The notes: generated from the sequence alone by a model not told the origin. A DNA stretch of 21,910 bases from Sutterella sp. (GCA_020025965.1 JAHHRG010000032.1:1-21910); one strand, 5' to 3'. Shown: positions 1 to 7,787, numbered from the stretch's first letter. Made by a program: numbers and translations.

Positions 1-164
1 TCAAGTTTTTCGTTGAAGGCGTTGTGCCGTCAGCGAAGGATGAGAATTAAACACCCATTTTCAAGGCTTGTCAAGGGTAAGTTCAAAAATACCGTATACA
101 CGGGATTACCCGTATATTTCGTGCTTCTCAAAAAAATCGTTCATTCGTTACAGGTTCATTTTCC

Positions 165-188
165 TTACGCATATCTTTACGCAGATCT
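165..188 (+). repeat. Abutting 12-bp tandem repeat overlapping the -35 region
   Basis: TTACGCATATCT (165-176) is followed without a spacer by TTACGCAGATCT (177-188), 11 of 12 positions identical. The second copy overlaps the proposed -35 box of the APE-like operon. Head-to-tail repeats about one helical turn apart at a promoter are typical of sites for activators that bind as direct-repeat dimers, such as OmpR/PhoB-type response regulators. The regulator itself is not in the window, so the assignment is inference. Confidence 0.6.
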
Positions 189-204
189 TTTGTTCATTTA
201 TAAA
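176..204 (+). promoter_or_regulatory. Candidate sigma70 promoter of the APE-like operon
   Basis: The -35 box is TTTACG (176-181, 4 of 6 to consensus). A 17-bp spacer separates it from the -10 box TATAAA (199-204, 5 of 6). Transcription would start near 211 and leave a leader of about 108 nt before the first start codon. The poor -35 under a tandem repeat suggests a promoter that needs an activator. Confidence 0.5.
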
Positions 205-318
205 TCTTTCTTGTTTCTACCTTTAATTGCCCGACCCATCTCGACAATACAATCCTTCATTCACCGAACGTGTAGACTTTCACAATTAAGTAGTCCTTCA
301 CCGACTTTTTAAAGAAGA

Positions 319-2022
319 ATGCCCGCTATTTATATTCACGACTTTCGCCTGATTTCCTCGCTCGGGATTGATCCCGACGAAACTCTCGTGCAACTCGCTG
401 CTGACGACTCGCTTGCCCCTCGTGCCGCGCTCGACAGCATCTACCGTTCGAGCCGTGAACGACTTTTGAAGTCCTTGCCCGAACACGACGTTACACACGG
501 ACTCGTGACAGCCGGTACGCTCTTCTTTCCCCTGATCGACAAACTCAAAGACGTGCCTCATAACAAAACCGACGTTACGGGGTTTGTTTTCGGGAATTCC
601 ACCTCGGGGCTTGCCGACGCAATTCGCGATTTAAAGGCTGAGAATCCCGACGATCCGACACACTGGAGAAATCTCGAACTCGGTCGTCCGGCGAGTCTTC
701 TCGCCAAAGCCGTTCAAGACGACTATCCGCACCTTGGACCAGCTTACGTCATTTCCACGGCCTGTACAGCCGGAGCCAAAGCCATTATCGAAGGAGCCCG
801 TCTCTTAATCTCGGGAACCGTCACCCGTGTCATTGCCGGCGGCTCCGATATCTTGAACGACCTTACCGATGCCGGATTTACGGCACTCGGAGCCGTTGCT
901 CAAGAAAGTTCGCGCCCCTTCTGTGCCGATCGCGACGGTCTTCGTCTCGGCGAAGGCGGTGCGCTCTTCTTGCTGTCAACAGAACCCGAATTAGCGGGTA
1001 CGCCCGCTCGCTGGAAACTGGCCGGCTGGGGCGAAACTTCAGATGCCCATCATATCTCCGCGCCGTTGCCCGACGGTACCGAAGCCAAACGCGCGATCGA
1101 GCTCGCCATGGCGATGGCCGGGAAATCCGCCGCCGACATCGACTTCATTTGCCTTCACGGCACAGGGACCGAGCTCAACGATCGTGCGGAATCCGCTGCC
1201 GTTGCAGCTTTGTTACCCGACGTACCGGCTGCCAGCTTTAAGCGTCTCACAGGTCATCAGTTGGCCGGTGCCGGCGCTTTCGGTGCGGCCTTGGCCTGTG
1301 CGCTTACAGAGAAAGACAGGGTCGCGCTCCCCAAGAATTTCACCGCCGACTCGTCCGCACGAGATACCGAGATTGCTCAAATTGCACTCACGGGTCCCAA
1401 CACTACGGAAAAAGCTGTCAACTGCGTCCTTGTCAATGCCTTTGCCTTCGGCGGCAGCAATGTGGCCCTCCTGATTGAAAAGAATCCGATGCTTACCAAC
1501 AAGGACACCGAATTGACGCCTGCCGTCTACGCAAAAATGACGCCGGAAGACCGTGCAAAGCTTTTCACGGCCGAAGCGCTTCTTCCTCAGCGCGCCCCGA
1601 TGCTCTTTATTGACCGCCCGCTCGCCATTACGGACGACGGAGCCGTGTCCGAGACCGTTGTCAAAGCCGACGCGATGATGTGTGAAAACGGCTTCTTTTC
1701 ACCGGAAGGCCTGATTGAAGTCATGGCTCAGACGGTGGGACTCTTCGCGGGTGCGCAGACACTTGTCTCGGGGAAAGCCGTCGAACCCGGTCTTTTATTG
1801 GGGACCAGAAAGCTTGAGCTCCCCGCCGAACCCATTCCTGTCGGAACGGTGCTCAAAACCCGTTGCGACAAAACTTACTCCGACGAGTCGGGGCTTTGGC
1901 AGTTTGCCTGTGAGGTGAGCCGCGTCGAGAACGATCGCGACGAGACGATCGCCACCGCGACCCTTACCCTCTTTTCCCCGCCCGACGGCTATTGGACCAC
2001 CATTGATCGAGAAGAGAAATAA
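319..2022 (+). CDS. Fused beta-ketoacyl-ACP synthase / hot-dog dehydratase-like protein (ApeO-ApeP-like)
   Basis: This 567-residue protein has two domains. Residues 1-405 are a complete ketosynthase: nucleophile Cys149 in STACTAGA, His280 in HGTGTEL, Lys307 and His313 in the KRLTGH segment, and a C-terminal NAFAFGGSN motif. These form the Cys-His-His triad for decarboxylative condensation on ACP. Residues about 415-567 are a hot-dog domain of the ApeP/FabZ-like type (LLPQRAPML at 421-429, LIEVMAQTVG around Glu467). In aryl polyene clusters apeO (KS) and apeP (dehydratase) are separate neighbouring genes; here they are one frame. The hot-dog domain contains no histidine at all: Gln424 replaces the usual His of the LPHRxPM motif. 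It may therefore be a poor dehydratase or a structural partner. The start is set by the family-typical N-terminus (MPAIYIHDF); its ribosome site is only A-rich (AAAGAAG) and very close. The next gene starts 3 bp after the stop. I am confident of both domains and less so of the APE assignment. Confidence 0.85.
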   Translation: MPAIYIHDFRLISSLGIDPDETLVQLAADDSLAPRAALDSIYRSSRERLLKSLPEHDVTHGLVTAGTLFFPLIDKLKDVPHNKTDVTGFVFGNSTSGLADAIRDLKAENPDDPTHWRNLELGRPASLLAKAVQDDYPHLGPAYVISTACTAGAKAIIEGARLLISGTVTRVIAGGSDILNDLTDAGFTALGAVAQESSRPFCADRDGLRLGEGGALFLLSTEPELAGTPARWKLAGWGETSDAHHISAPLPDGTEAKRAIELAMAMAGKSAADIDFICLHGTGTELNDRAESAAVAALLPDVPAASFKRLTGHQLAGAGAFGAALACALTEKDRVALPKNFTADSSARDTEIAQIALTGPNTTEKAVNCVLVNAFAFGGSNVALLIEKNPMLTNKDTELTPAVYAKMTPEDRAKLFTAEALLPQRAPMLFIDRPLAITDDGAVSETVVKADAMMCENGFFSPEGLIEVMAQTVGLFAGAQTLVSGKAVEPGLLLGTRKLELPAEPIPVGTVLKTRCDKTYSDESGLWQFACEVSRVENDRDETIATATLTLFSPPDGYWTTIDREEK

Positions 2023-2025
2023 CCA

Positions 2026-2778
2026 ATGACAGATACGATGATTGACAATCCGGCTCATCACGATCGCACCGTGCTTGTCACGGGCAGTTCCCGCGGTATC
2101 GGCAAAGCAATTGCATTGCGCCTCGCGCGCGAAGGCTATACCGTGGTCGTTCACTGCCGCTCGCGCGTTGAGGACGCGGATGCCGTGGTAGCCGACATTG
2201 TCGCTATGGGCGGTGTGGCCCGCCGTCTTGCTTTTGACGTGACCGATCGCGAAACGGCCAAAGCCGTCTTGGAGGCCGACATTCAGGAAAACGGCGCCTA
2301 CTGGGGTGTCGTTTTAAATGCCGGCATTAACCGTGACGGCACGCTCGCCGCCTTGTCGGACGACGATTGGGACAGCGTGATTCGCACAGACCTTGACGGC
2401 TTCTTCAATGTCATGAAACCCTGCGCCATGCCGATGGCACGAAAGCGCCGCGGCCGCGTCGTTGTCATGAGTTCGATTTCGGGGGTGTTGGGCACTCGCG
2501 GTCAGACAAATTACTCCGCCGCCAAAGCCGGTCTCATCGGCGCAGCCAAAGCGCTCGCCATGGAATTCGCTTCCCGCGGGATTACGGTCAATGCCGTCGC
2601 CCCGGGGTTGATCGAAACCGATATGATCACCGAAGAAAACCGCGAACGAATCGTCCCGATGATTCCGATGCGCCGCACGGGTCGTCCCGAAGAAGTGGCG
2701 GGGCTTGTGGCCTTTCTCCTCTCGGACGATGCCGCCTACATTACCCGTACCGTCATTCCCGTGACCGGAGGTCTTTAA
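2026..2778 (+). CDS. apeQ: 3-oxoacyl-ACP reductase, FabG/ApeQ-like SDR
   Basis: A 250-residue classical short-chain dehydrogenase that would reduce the beta-keto group made by the neighbouring ketosynthases, using NADPH. Visible motifs are the nucleotide-binding TGSSRGIG at 19-26, NAG at 98-100, Ser150, and the YSAAK box with Tyr163 and Lys167 (Ser/Tyr spacing 13, as in FabG). The C-terminus carries a typical PVTGG. At the position of the fourth catalytic residue (Asn110 in E. coli FabG, in TNL) this protein has Asp122 (TDL), which is unusual for the family. The gene lies 3 bp after the KS fusion, and its own 3' end provides a GGAGG for the next gene, so translation is probably coupled. The reductase family is certain. 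The APE role rests on collinearity with apeO-P-Q-R. Confidence 0.85.
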   Translation: MTDTMIDNPAHHDRTVLVTGSSRGIGKAIALRLAREGYTVVVHCRSRVEDADAVVADIVAMGGVARRLAFDVTDRETAKAVLEADIQENGAYWGVVLNAGINRDGTLAALSDDDWDSVIRTDLDGFFNVMKPCAMPMARKRRGRVVVMSSISGVLGTRGQTNYSAAKAGLIGAAKALAMEFASRGITVNAVAPGLIETDMITEENRERIVPMIPMRRTGRPEEVAGLVAFLLSDDAAYITRTVIPVTGGL

Positions 2779-2781
2779 ATT

Positions 2782-4029
2782 ATGAAAGCACTGAAACGCG
2801 TCGTCATCACCGGCATGGCCGGGATCTCCCCTTTGGGAAACGACTGGGACACCGTCCGTCACCATTTGCTTGAAAACGAAAGCGGCGTCCGTCACATGGA
2901 CGAATGGAACGACTGTCACGGACTCAATACCCGCGTGGGCGCATCGGCCGCCCCTTTTGACCTCGATCCCGTCAAATTCAACCGCAAGAAGACGCGTGCG
3001 ATGGGTCGCGTCGCTCTCATGGCCGTCAAAGCGACGATGGATGCACTCGAAGATGCGGGACTCACCGACTCGCCCCTGATCCAGTCGGGCGACATGGGGA
3101 TTGCCTACGGGAGTTCCTCGGGTCAGCCCAATGCCGTCGCCGAACTCTCGAACCTGATTCTCTCCAACTCCTGCCGCGGCATTACCGCCACGACCTACGT
3201 TCGCATGATGTCGCATACGGCCCCCGTCAATATCGGCGTTTATTTCGGCGTCAAAGGCCGTATCGTCACGACGAGTTCCGCCTGTACGTCGGGCTCTCAG
3301 GGGATCGGCTACGCCTACGAAGCCATTCAGTCGGGCAAGCAGATCGCCATGATCGCGGGCGGTTCGGAAGAACTCCACCCGACCGATGCCGCCATTTTCG
3401 ACACACTCTTTGCCACTAGCGTCAAATATAACGATCGTCCTTCCGAAACTCCGCGTCCCTTTGATAAGGATCGCGACGGCTTGGTTGTGGGCGAAGGCGC
3501 CGGGACGCTCATTCTGGAAGAGCTCGAACACGCTCGTGCTCGCGGTGCCCGCATCTATGCGGAGATCGTCGGTTTCGGCACCAACAGCGACGGCGCTCAC
3601 ATTACGACGCCGCAGTCGGAACAGATGGCCCGCGCCATGCGCCTCGCCTTGGACGATGCCGGTCTGATGCCCGCCGACATTGACGTCGTTAACGGTCACG
3701 GCACCGGCACCGATCGAGGCGACGCCGCCGAATCAGCCGCGACCTATTCCGTCTTCGGTCACGATACGCCTTATACGACTTATAAAGGCCATATGGGACA
3801 TACGCTCGGTGCCTGCGGTGCGCTTGAAGCCATCTTTGCCATTCGCGGCATGGAAGAAGGCTTTGTCGCGCCGATTCTGAACCTTCACGAGAAGGCCGAC
3901 GATTGTGCCGATCTTGACTATGTCAAGGACGGTATCCGCAAACTCCCGCAGAACGTCATCATGACCAACAATTTCGCCTTCGGCGGGATCAACACGAGTT
4001 TGATCATCAAGCGTTGGACCAAGAATTGA
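2782..4029 (+). CDS. apeR: Beta-ketoacyl-ACP synthase II family, ApeR/FabF-like
   Basis: A 415-residue full-length FabF-type ketosynthase with the complete triad: Cys168 (SSACTSG), His306 (NGHGTGT), and Lys335/His340 (KGHMGHTLGACG). NNFAFGGINTSL near the C-terminus is the usual glycine-rich loop. It would elongate ACP-bound polyene chains, working alongside the upstream KS fusion and the FabG-like reductase. APE pathways need more than one ketosynthase, one of them paired with a chain-length factor. No KS-like protein lacking the active Cys (a chain-length factor) is in the window, so the partner must lie elsewhere if this is a heterodimer. A GGAGG within the end of the preceding gene sits 10 nt before the ATG, and the intergenic gap is 3 bp. 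The stop overlaps the start of the phosphopantetheinyl transferase gene. Confidence 0.85.
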   Translation: MKALKRVVITGMAGISPLGNDWDTVRHHLLENESGVRHMDEWNDCHGLNTRVGASAAPFDLDPVKFNRKKTRAMGRVALMAVKATMDALEDAGLTDSPLIQSGDMGIAYGSSSGQPNAVAELSNLILSNSCRGITATTYVRMMSHTAPVNIGVYFGVKGRIVTTSSACTSGSQGIGYAYEAIQSGKQIAMIAGGSEELHPTDAAIFDTLFATSVKYNDRPSETPRPFDKDRDGLVVGEGAGTLILEELEHARARGARIYAEIVGFGTNSDGAHITTPQSEQMARAMRLALDDAGLMPADIDVVNGHGTGTDRGDAAESAATYSVFGHDTPYTTYKGHMGHTLGACGALEAIFAIRGMEEGFVAPILNLHEKADDCADLDYVKDGIRKLPQNVIMTNNFAFGGINTSLIIKRWTKN

Positions 4030-4730
4030 TAAGCAAACAAAATCAAGTCACGATCGTCACGGTTAATACCGACGATTCCGACCTGGAAGCAAGCCTCGTC
4101 CGGCTTCTCCCCGAAGCAACGCAACGGCGCCTTGCCGCCTTTACGCATGCCGGCCGCCGCCGTCAGACCCTCTGGGGACGTCTGGCGGCCTTGGCCGTTG
4201 CTCGCGAACGCGGCCTCACGCTGATTGAAACGCCGCCCTACCCGCCGGTTCTTCGTGATGCCGAGGGACACGAAACGGCTTTGTCGATTGCGCATACAGG
4301 ATCGAAAATCGCCGTCGGCGTCGCTTCGTCCGAAGACGACATCATGGGGCTCGACATCGAGACCCTTCGCCCCGTGCGCAGCGTTCGCGGCATGAGCGAG
4401 ATGGCTTTCGGTGCCGACATTCAGTGGGCGGCGGATCGCTATGACGCATCGGGCGACTTGGAACCCTTCTTTCTCCTTTGGGGGATGAAAGAGGCCGAAA
4501 TCAAATTGAACCGCGGCGGCGATCGTTTTCATCTGACGAAGACAACCGATGCCGAGGGCCGCGAATCAAGGCCCGAGGTGATTAACCGACAGGAAAACGT
4601 GACGCTCGCCGTCCACAGCCTTGCTGACGAAGGCGAACGCCTCACCGTGCTCACCCGCCGACAGGTTCCCCTTTATTTCACGGTGACGGCCGAGGCTCTC
4701 GCCCGCCGCCTTTTGTCCGGAGACAACTAG
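4014..4730 (+). CDS. 4'-phosphopantetheinyl transferase superfamily protein
   Basis: Up to 238 residues, the size of Sfp-type phosphopantetheinyl transferases, which move the CoA phosphopantetheine arm onto a carrier-protein serine. Motifs in order are ALSIAHTGS (His94), GLDIE with the Mg-binding Asp114 and Glu116, and WGMKEAEIK (Trp156, Lys159, Glu160, Lys164). No ATG exists before the conserved core, so a rare start is required. TTG at 4014 gives a 16-bp overlap with the ketosynthase gene. TTG at 4026, overlapping its TGA as TTGA, is equally plausible and would suit termination-reinitiation coupling. A dedicated transferase inside a fatty-acid-like operon implies cognate acyl carrier proteins, yet none is encoded here. 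The family call is firm; the exact start is not. Confidence 0.82.
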   Translation: MDQELISKQNQVTIVTVNTDDSDLEASLVRLLPEATQRRLAAFTHAGRRRQTLWGRLAALAVARERGLTLIETPPYPPVLRDAEGHETALSIAHTGSKIAVGVASSEDDIMGLDIETLRPVRSVRGMSEMAFGADIQWAADRYDASGDLEPFFLLWGMKEAEIKLNRGGDRFHLTKTTDAEGRESRPEVINRQENVTLAVHSLADEGERLTVLTRRQVPLYFTVTAEALARRLLSGDN

Positions 4731-4732
4731 AT

Positions 4733-5812
4733 ATGGAAAAAGCCGATAAAACGCAGTTTTTGGATACGCTCTGCGAAGCGCAGAAAATTGCCTTTTCACC
4801 GTTCATTTTCAAGACCGTTTCGGCTGCGCTTAAAACCGGCCTTTTGGGAGCGGTCGTGACAAGCGAAAAGCCCGTCACGCGAGGCGAACTTGAAGAAAAA
4901 TCGGGTCTCACCGCCTATGCCGTCAAGATCATGGTCGACATCCTGAAGCCGGCCGGCATTCTTGAAGAAAAAGAGGACGGCCTGACGTCGACCAAAGTCG
5001 GCGAACTTCTCGTTCTCGACGAAATGACCCGCGTCAATTTCTTCTTCACGGACGACGTCAACTATCTCGCCTTGGATAAGACTCTGGACAGCCTCCTTGA
5101 AGGTCGCCCCGCCGGGCTCGCCGCCTTCAATCCCGAATGGAAGACCATCTATCCGCATCTACCGGAACTTCCGGCAGCCGCACAAGACGCTTGGTTCAAG
5201 TTCGACCACTTCCACAGCGATCAGGCTTATCGCAAGGCTTTAACCCTCATCGGCTATCGCTGCCCGAAGCATTTGGTGGACATCGGCGGCAATACGGGAC
5301 GCTTCACGAAACTTTTCCTCGAAAAATTCCCGAAGGCACGCGCCACGCTCGTTGACCTGCCTGTCGAAACCGAAGCCCTTGCCGATCGTCCGGAACTGCA
5401 GCACGTGATCGATCGCATCGACACGATCGCGATCGACTGGTTGTCGCCCGCCAAGCTTGAAGGCACGGGCGAAGCGGACATCTATTGGATGAGCCAGTTC
5501 CTCGACTGTTTCGATCATGACGAAGCCGTCTCGATTTTGAAGCGCGTTCGCGAAGCCATGGCTCCGAGCGCCACTTTGGCCGTTCTGGAACCCGTTGTCA
5601 ATCAGCAGCGTCATCAGGCCGCCGAATTGTCTTTGGCCGCGACGAGCCTTTACTTCACAACGGTCGCTAACGGCAACTCGCGCTTCTTCTACGGCTCCGA
5701 ACTCGAAGCCATCTTCTTTGAAGCGGGCTTCCAGCTGATGGAAGAATACGACAACCTCGGCATCAGCCACTCACTCTTCTTCCTGCGTCCTTTCCCGAAG
5801 GATGAAGAATAA
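4733..5812 (+). CDS. Class I SAM-dependent methyltransferase (O-methyltransferase 2 fold, APE-type)
   Basis: A 359-residue protein with an N-terminal winged-helix/dimerisation part (about 20-100) and a Rossmann methyltransferase domain. SAM motif I is VDIGGNTG at 182-189, with the following acidic VDLP at 207-210. The fold resembles PF00891 plant-type O-methyltransferases. At the place where those enzymes have the catalytic His (LHDW) this one reads FLDCFD (Asp258), so classical His-assisted O-methylation is doubtful. In APE and flexirubin-like pathways a methyltransferase modifies the aryl head group, which fits this gene as last in the operon. GGAGA lies 9 nt before the ATG, and the gap to the preceding gene is 2 bp. 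The substrate is inferred from context only. Confidence 0.75.
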   Translation: MEKADKTQFLDTLCEAQKIAFSPFIFKTVSAALKTGLLGAVVTSEKPVTRGELEEKSGLTAYAVKIMVDILKPAGILEEKEDGLTSTKVGELLVLDEMTRVNFFFTDDVNYLALDKTLDSLLEGRPAGLAAFNPEWKTIYPHLPELPAAAQDAWFKFDHFHSDQAYRKALTLIGYRCPKHLVDIGGNTGRFTKLFLEKFPKARATLVDLPVETEALADRPELQHVIDRIDTIAIDWLSPAKLEGTGEADIYWMSQFLDCFDHDEAVSILKRVREAMAPSATLAVLEPVVNQQRHQAAELSLAATSLYFTTVANGNSRFFYGSELEAIFFEAGFQLMEEYDNLGISHSLFFLRPFPKDEE

Positions 5813-5913
5813 TCGAGGGCTCCCGAGCGTCGCAAGAAACCGCTGAGACGCCGACAAAAAAGGCAAACGTTCCGACGAACTTCGGTCGTTTTATCCCCGG
5901 ACTTGATGTCCCA

Positions 5914-7602
5914 CTACGCCACCGACCACAGCAAGAGAATCACCAGCTGCCCCGTCAGAATGCGCAGAATCATCGCAAACGGGTAAACCGTCGAATAAGC
6001 GACGGCCGCCGTGTTTCGTTCGGACAAAGAAACGGCATAAGCCAAGGTCGGAGGATCGGTCGTGGTCCCCGCCATAAAGCCCATGATGCTGTGAAAATTC
6101 ACCTTGAAGACGCGGCGGGCAAGAATCCCGACGATGAGCAAAGGAAGAATCGTGACGACAAGCCCCAAGCTCACATAAAGGAGCCCGTTTCCGTGGAGCA
6201 TCGCATCCGCAAATTGCGGACCCGCGGCAATCCCCACACTCGCCAAGAAAAGCGAAATCCCGGTTTCGCGCATCATCACGTTGGCACTTCGCGTCGTAAA
6301 GGCCGTGAACTTGACGGTACTCCCGAAGCGGCCGATCAAAATGGCGACGATCAGAGGCCCCGCGGCCAAGCCCATCTGGATCGAAACGGAGAGCCCCGGT
6401 ACGGCAATCGGAATACTTCCCAATAACACCCCCAAGGCAATCCCGATAAAGACGGTGACAAGGTTGGGCTCGATCAAACGGCGCTCTTTATTGCCCATCA
6501 AAGCCGCGGCACGATCCAAAGCCTGAGTTTTTCCCACGCAAAGAAGGACGTCACCGATCTGCAGCACCAATTCTGCCGACGGGAAGAGCGTCATCCCGGC
6601 GCGGCTCACTCGCGTAATGTTGATGCCCGTACCCAATAAGGTGGGCAGATCGTGCATGCGATAGCCGTTGACAGACGAATGGGTAATACGAATGCGGCGC
6701 GCTTCAAGATGCGTTCCCGTGACATGACTCGACTTTCCGCTCACCACGGCTTCTTCCTTACCGCCGAAAAGCGTCACAATCGCATCGTGGACCACCGGTT
6801 CGCAATCGATCACGAGCCGATCGTCGATTTCCAGCCGTTCGTCTCCCGAGGGGCTTAATTCTTCGCCTCGCGTAAGCAAACGGGAAACGACAAAAGGACG
6901 CCCCACCAAGAGCTTCACTTCGGCAATCGTTTTGCCGACGATCGCATAGTTTTTGACAATCACCTCAAGGGTTTCGGGCATACCGCCCTCGTCACGGGAT
7001 TCGGCGTCCCACGCACGCTCTTCTTCGGCGAGATCGGCATTGAAGAGACGGCGCAAAAAAATCGCAGTCAAAATGGTGGCGACCACGCCCAAAGGATAGG
7101 CACAGGCATAAGCCACGGTGATGTCTTCACCCTGATAGTCGAGCTGCTCCAGGACCTCAATCGCGGCGGCTAGCCCCGGCGTATTCGTGACGGCCCCGAA
7201 ATGTACGCCCATCATCTGAGCGAGCGAAAGTTCGTCCGCCATCAGCCCCCAGAGTCCCAACGTCACGACAATACTGACGGCCACCAGAAGGAGCGTCAAT
7301 AAGACGAGCGACGAGGCACTCTTTCTAAACACCGAGAAAAAGGAAGGCCCCACCTGCAGGCCGATAAAGAAAACGAAAAGCGTCAGCCCGAAGTCGCGCA
7401 GAAAGTGAAGATTTTGTTCCGCAACGCCCAACCCCCAATGACCGGCCACAAGCCCCGCAAAAAGCACGCAGGTAACGCCCAAGGACACGCCCGCCACGCG
7501 GATTCGGCCCAAGAGCGTTCCGATGCCGATCACGAGCGCATAGACGAGAATCACGTGCGGAATCGAATTGGGATCAGTCAACAAAGATTGAAGCCACATC
7601 AT
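5914..7602 (-). CDS. AspT/YidE-family (AAE) membrane exchanger with two TrkA-C-like domains
   Basis: A 562-residue protein with the architecture of the aspartate:alanine exchanger family. An N-terminal membrane block (about 15-185) is followed by a soluble middle (about 205-375) resembling two RCK/TrkA-C regulatory domains, then a C-terminal membrane block (about 380-562). The halves are an internal duplication: GAVTNTPGLAAA (136-147) matches GTTTDPPTLAYA (512-523), and AYACAYPLG matches AYSTVYPFA. The family exchanges amino or dicarboxylic acids across the inner membrane. The substrate cannot be read from sequence; AspT (aspartate/alanine) and YidE (unknown) are the models. Two ATG codons are adjacent (7602 and 7599), and no strong ribosome site precedes them. 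The gene converges on the APE-like operon across about 100 bp. Confidence 0.85.
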   Translation of the reverse strand: MMWLQSLLTDPNSIPHVILVYALVIGIGTLLGRIRVAGVSLGVTCVLFAGLVAGHWGLGVAEQNLHFLRDFGLTLFVFFIGLQVGPSFFSVFRKSASSLVLLTLLLVAVSIVVTLGLWGLMADELSLAQMMGVHFGAVTNTPGLAAAIEVLEQLDYQGEDITVAYACAYPLGVVATILTAIFLRRLFNADLAEEERAWDAESRDEGGMPETLEVIVKNYAIVGKTIAEVKLLVGRPFVVSRLLTRGEELSPSGDERLEIDDRLVIDCEPVVHDAIVTLFGGKEEAVVSGKSSHVTGTHLEARRIRITHSSVNGYRMHDLPTLLGTGINITRVSRAGMTLFPSAELVLQIGDVLLCVGKTQALDRAAALMGNKERRLIEPNLVTVFIGIALGVLLGSIPIAVPGLSVSIQMGLAAGPLIVAILIGRFGSTVKFTAFTTRSANVMMRETGISLFLASVGIAAGPQFADAMLHGNGLLYVSLGLVVTILPLLIVGILARRVFKVNFHSIMGFMAGTTTDPPTLAYAVSLSERNTAAVAYSTVYPFAMILRILTGQLVILLLWSVA

Positions 7603-7747
7603 GACGAAGACTGCCGTAAAGAAAAGGAAAACGGATGGCCTAACAAAGGAAACGGCCGCCTTCGAAAGAAAGACGACCGAGTTAACACTATAGCAGAGAA
7701 CACGAGGTTTTCGTTCTTTGTGAGGCTCCCACGCCGTTATCGAAAAC

Positions 7748-7769
7748 CTCTAAGAAGAACCTTTTAGAG
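7748..7769 (-). terminator. Possible terminator downstream of dsbI
   Basis: Read on the minus strand, CTCTAA pairs with TTAGAG across a 10-nt loop and is followed by GTTTTC. The stem is short and the U-run poor, so it is only a weak candidate. It lies about 20 bp after the dsbI stop, the expected place. Confidence 0.35.
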
Positions 7770-7787
7770 ACACCGTTTTTGGCCTTG

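Larger units (their letters stand above)
1..318. other. AT-rich leader/intergenic region before the APE-like operon
   Basis: No convincing gene is present. The stretch is clearly richer in A+T than the genes that follow. It holds, in order, a near-direct repeat (TACCGTATA at 90-98 and TACCCGTATA at 107-116), a 12-bp tandem repeat (165-188) and a candidate sigma70 promoter (176-204). A second possible -10 box, TACAAT, lies at 248-253 without a good -35. The transcript leader would be about 100 nt. The one 99-codon open frame here (13-312) has no recognisable family and no ribosome binding site, so I do not call it. Confidence 0.6.

Noticed and set aside
13..312. 99-codon plus-strand open frame in the leader of the APE-like operon
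   Set aside because: It has no family resemblance and no ribosome site, it is AT-rich and low-complexity in type, and it overlaps the promoter and repeats.
2314..3699. 461-codon minus-strand open frame opposite the FabG- and FabF-like genes
   Set aside because: It is an antisense artefact of codon bias. The translation is rich in His, Arg, Asp and Gly without domains, while the plus strand carries two complete motif-bearing enzymes.
5872..5892. CCGA/TCGG hairpin with TCGTTTTA as a terminator of the APE-like operon
   Set aside because: The stem is only 4 bp and the tail is poor; no better terminator is visible in the 100-bp convergent gap.
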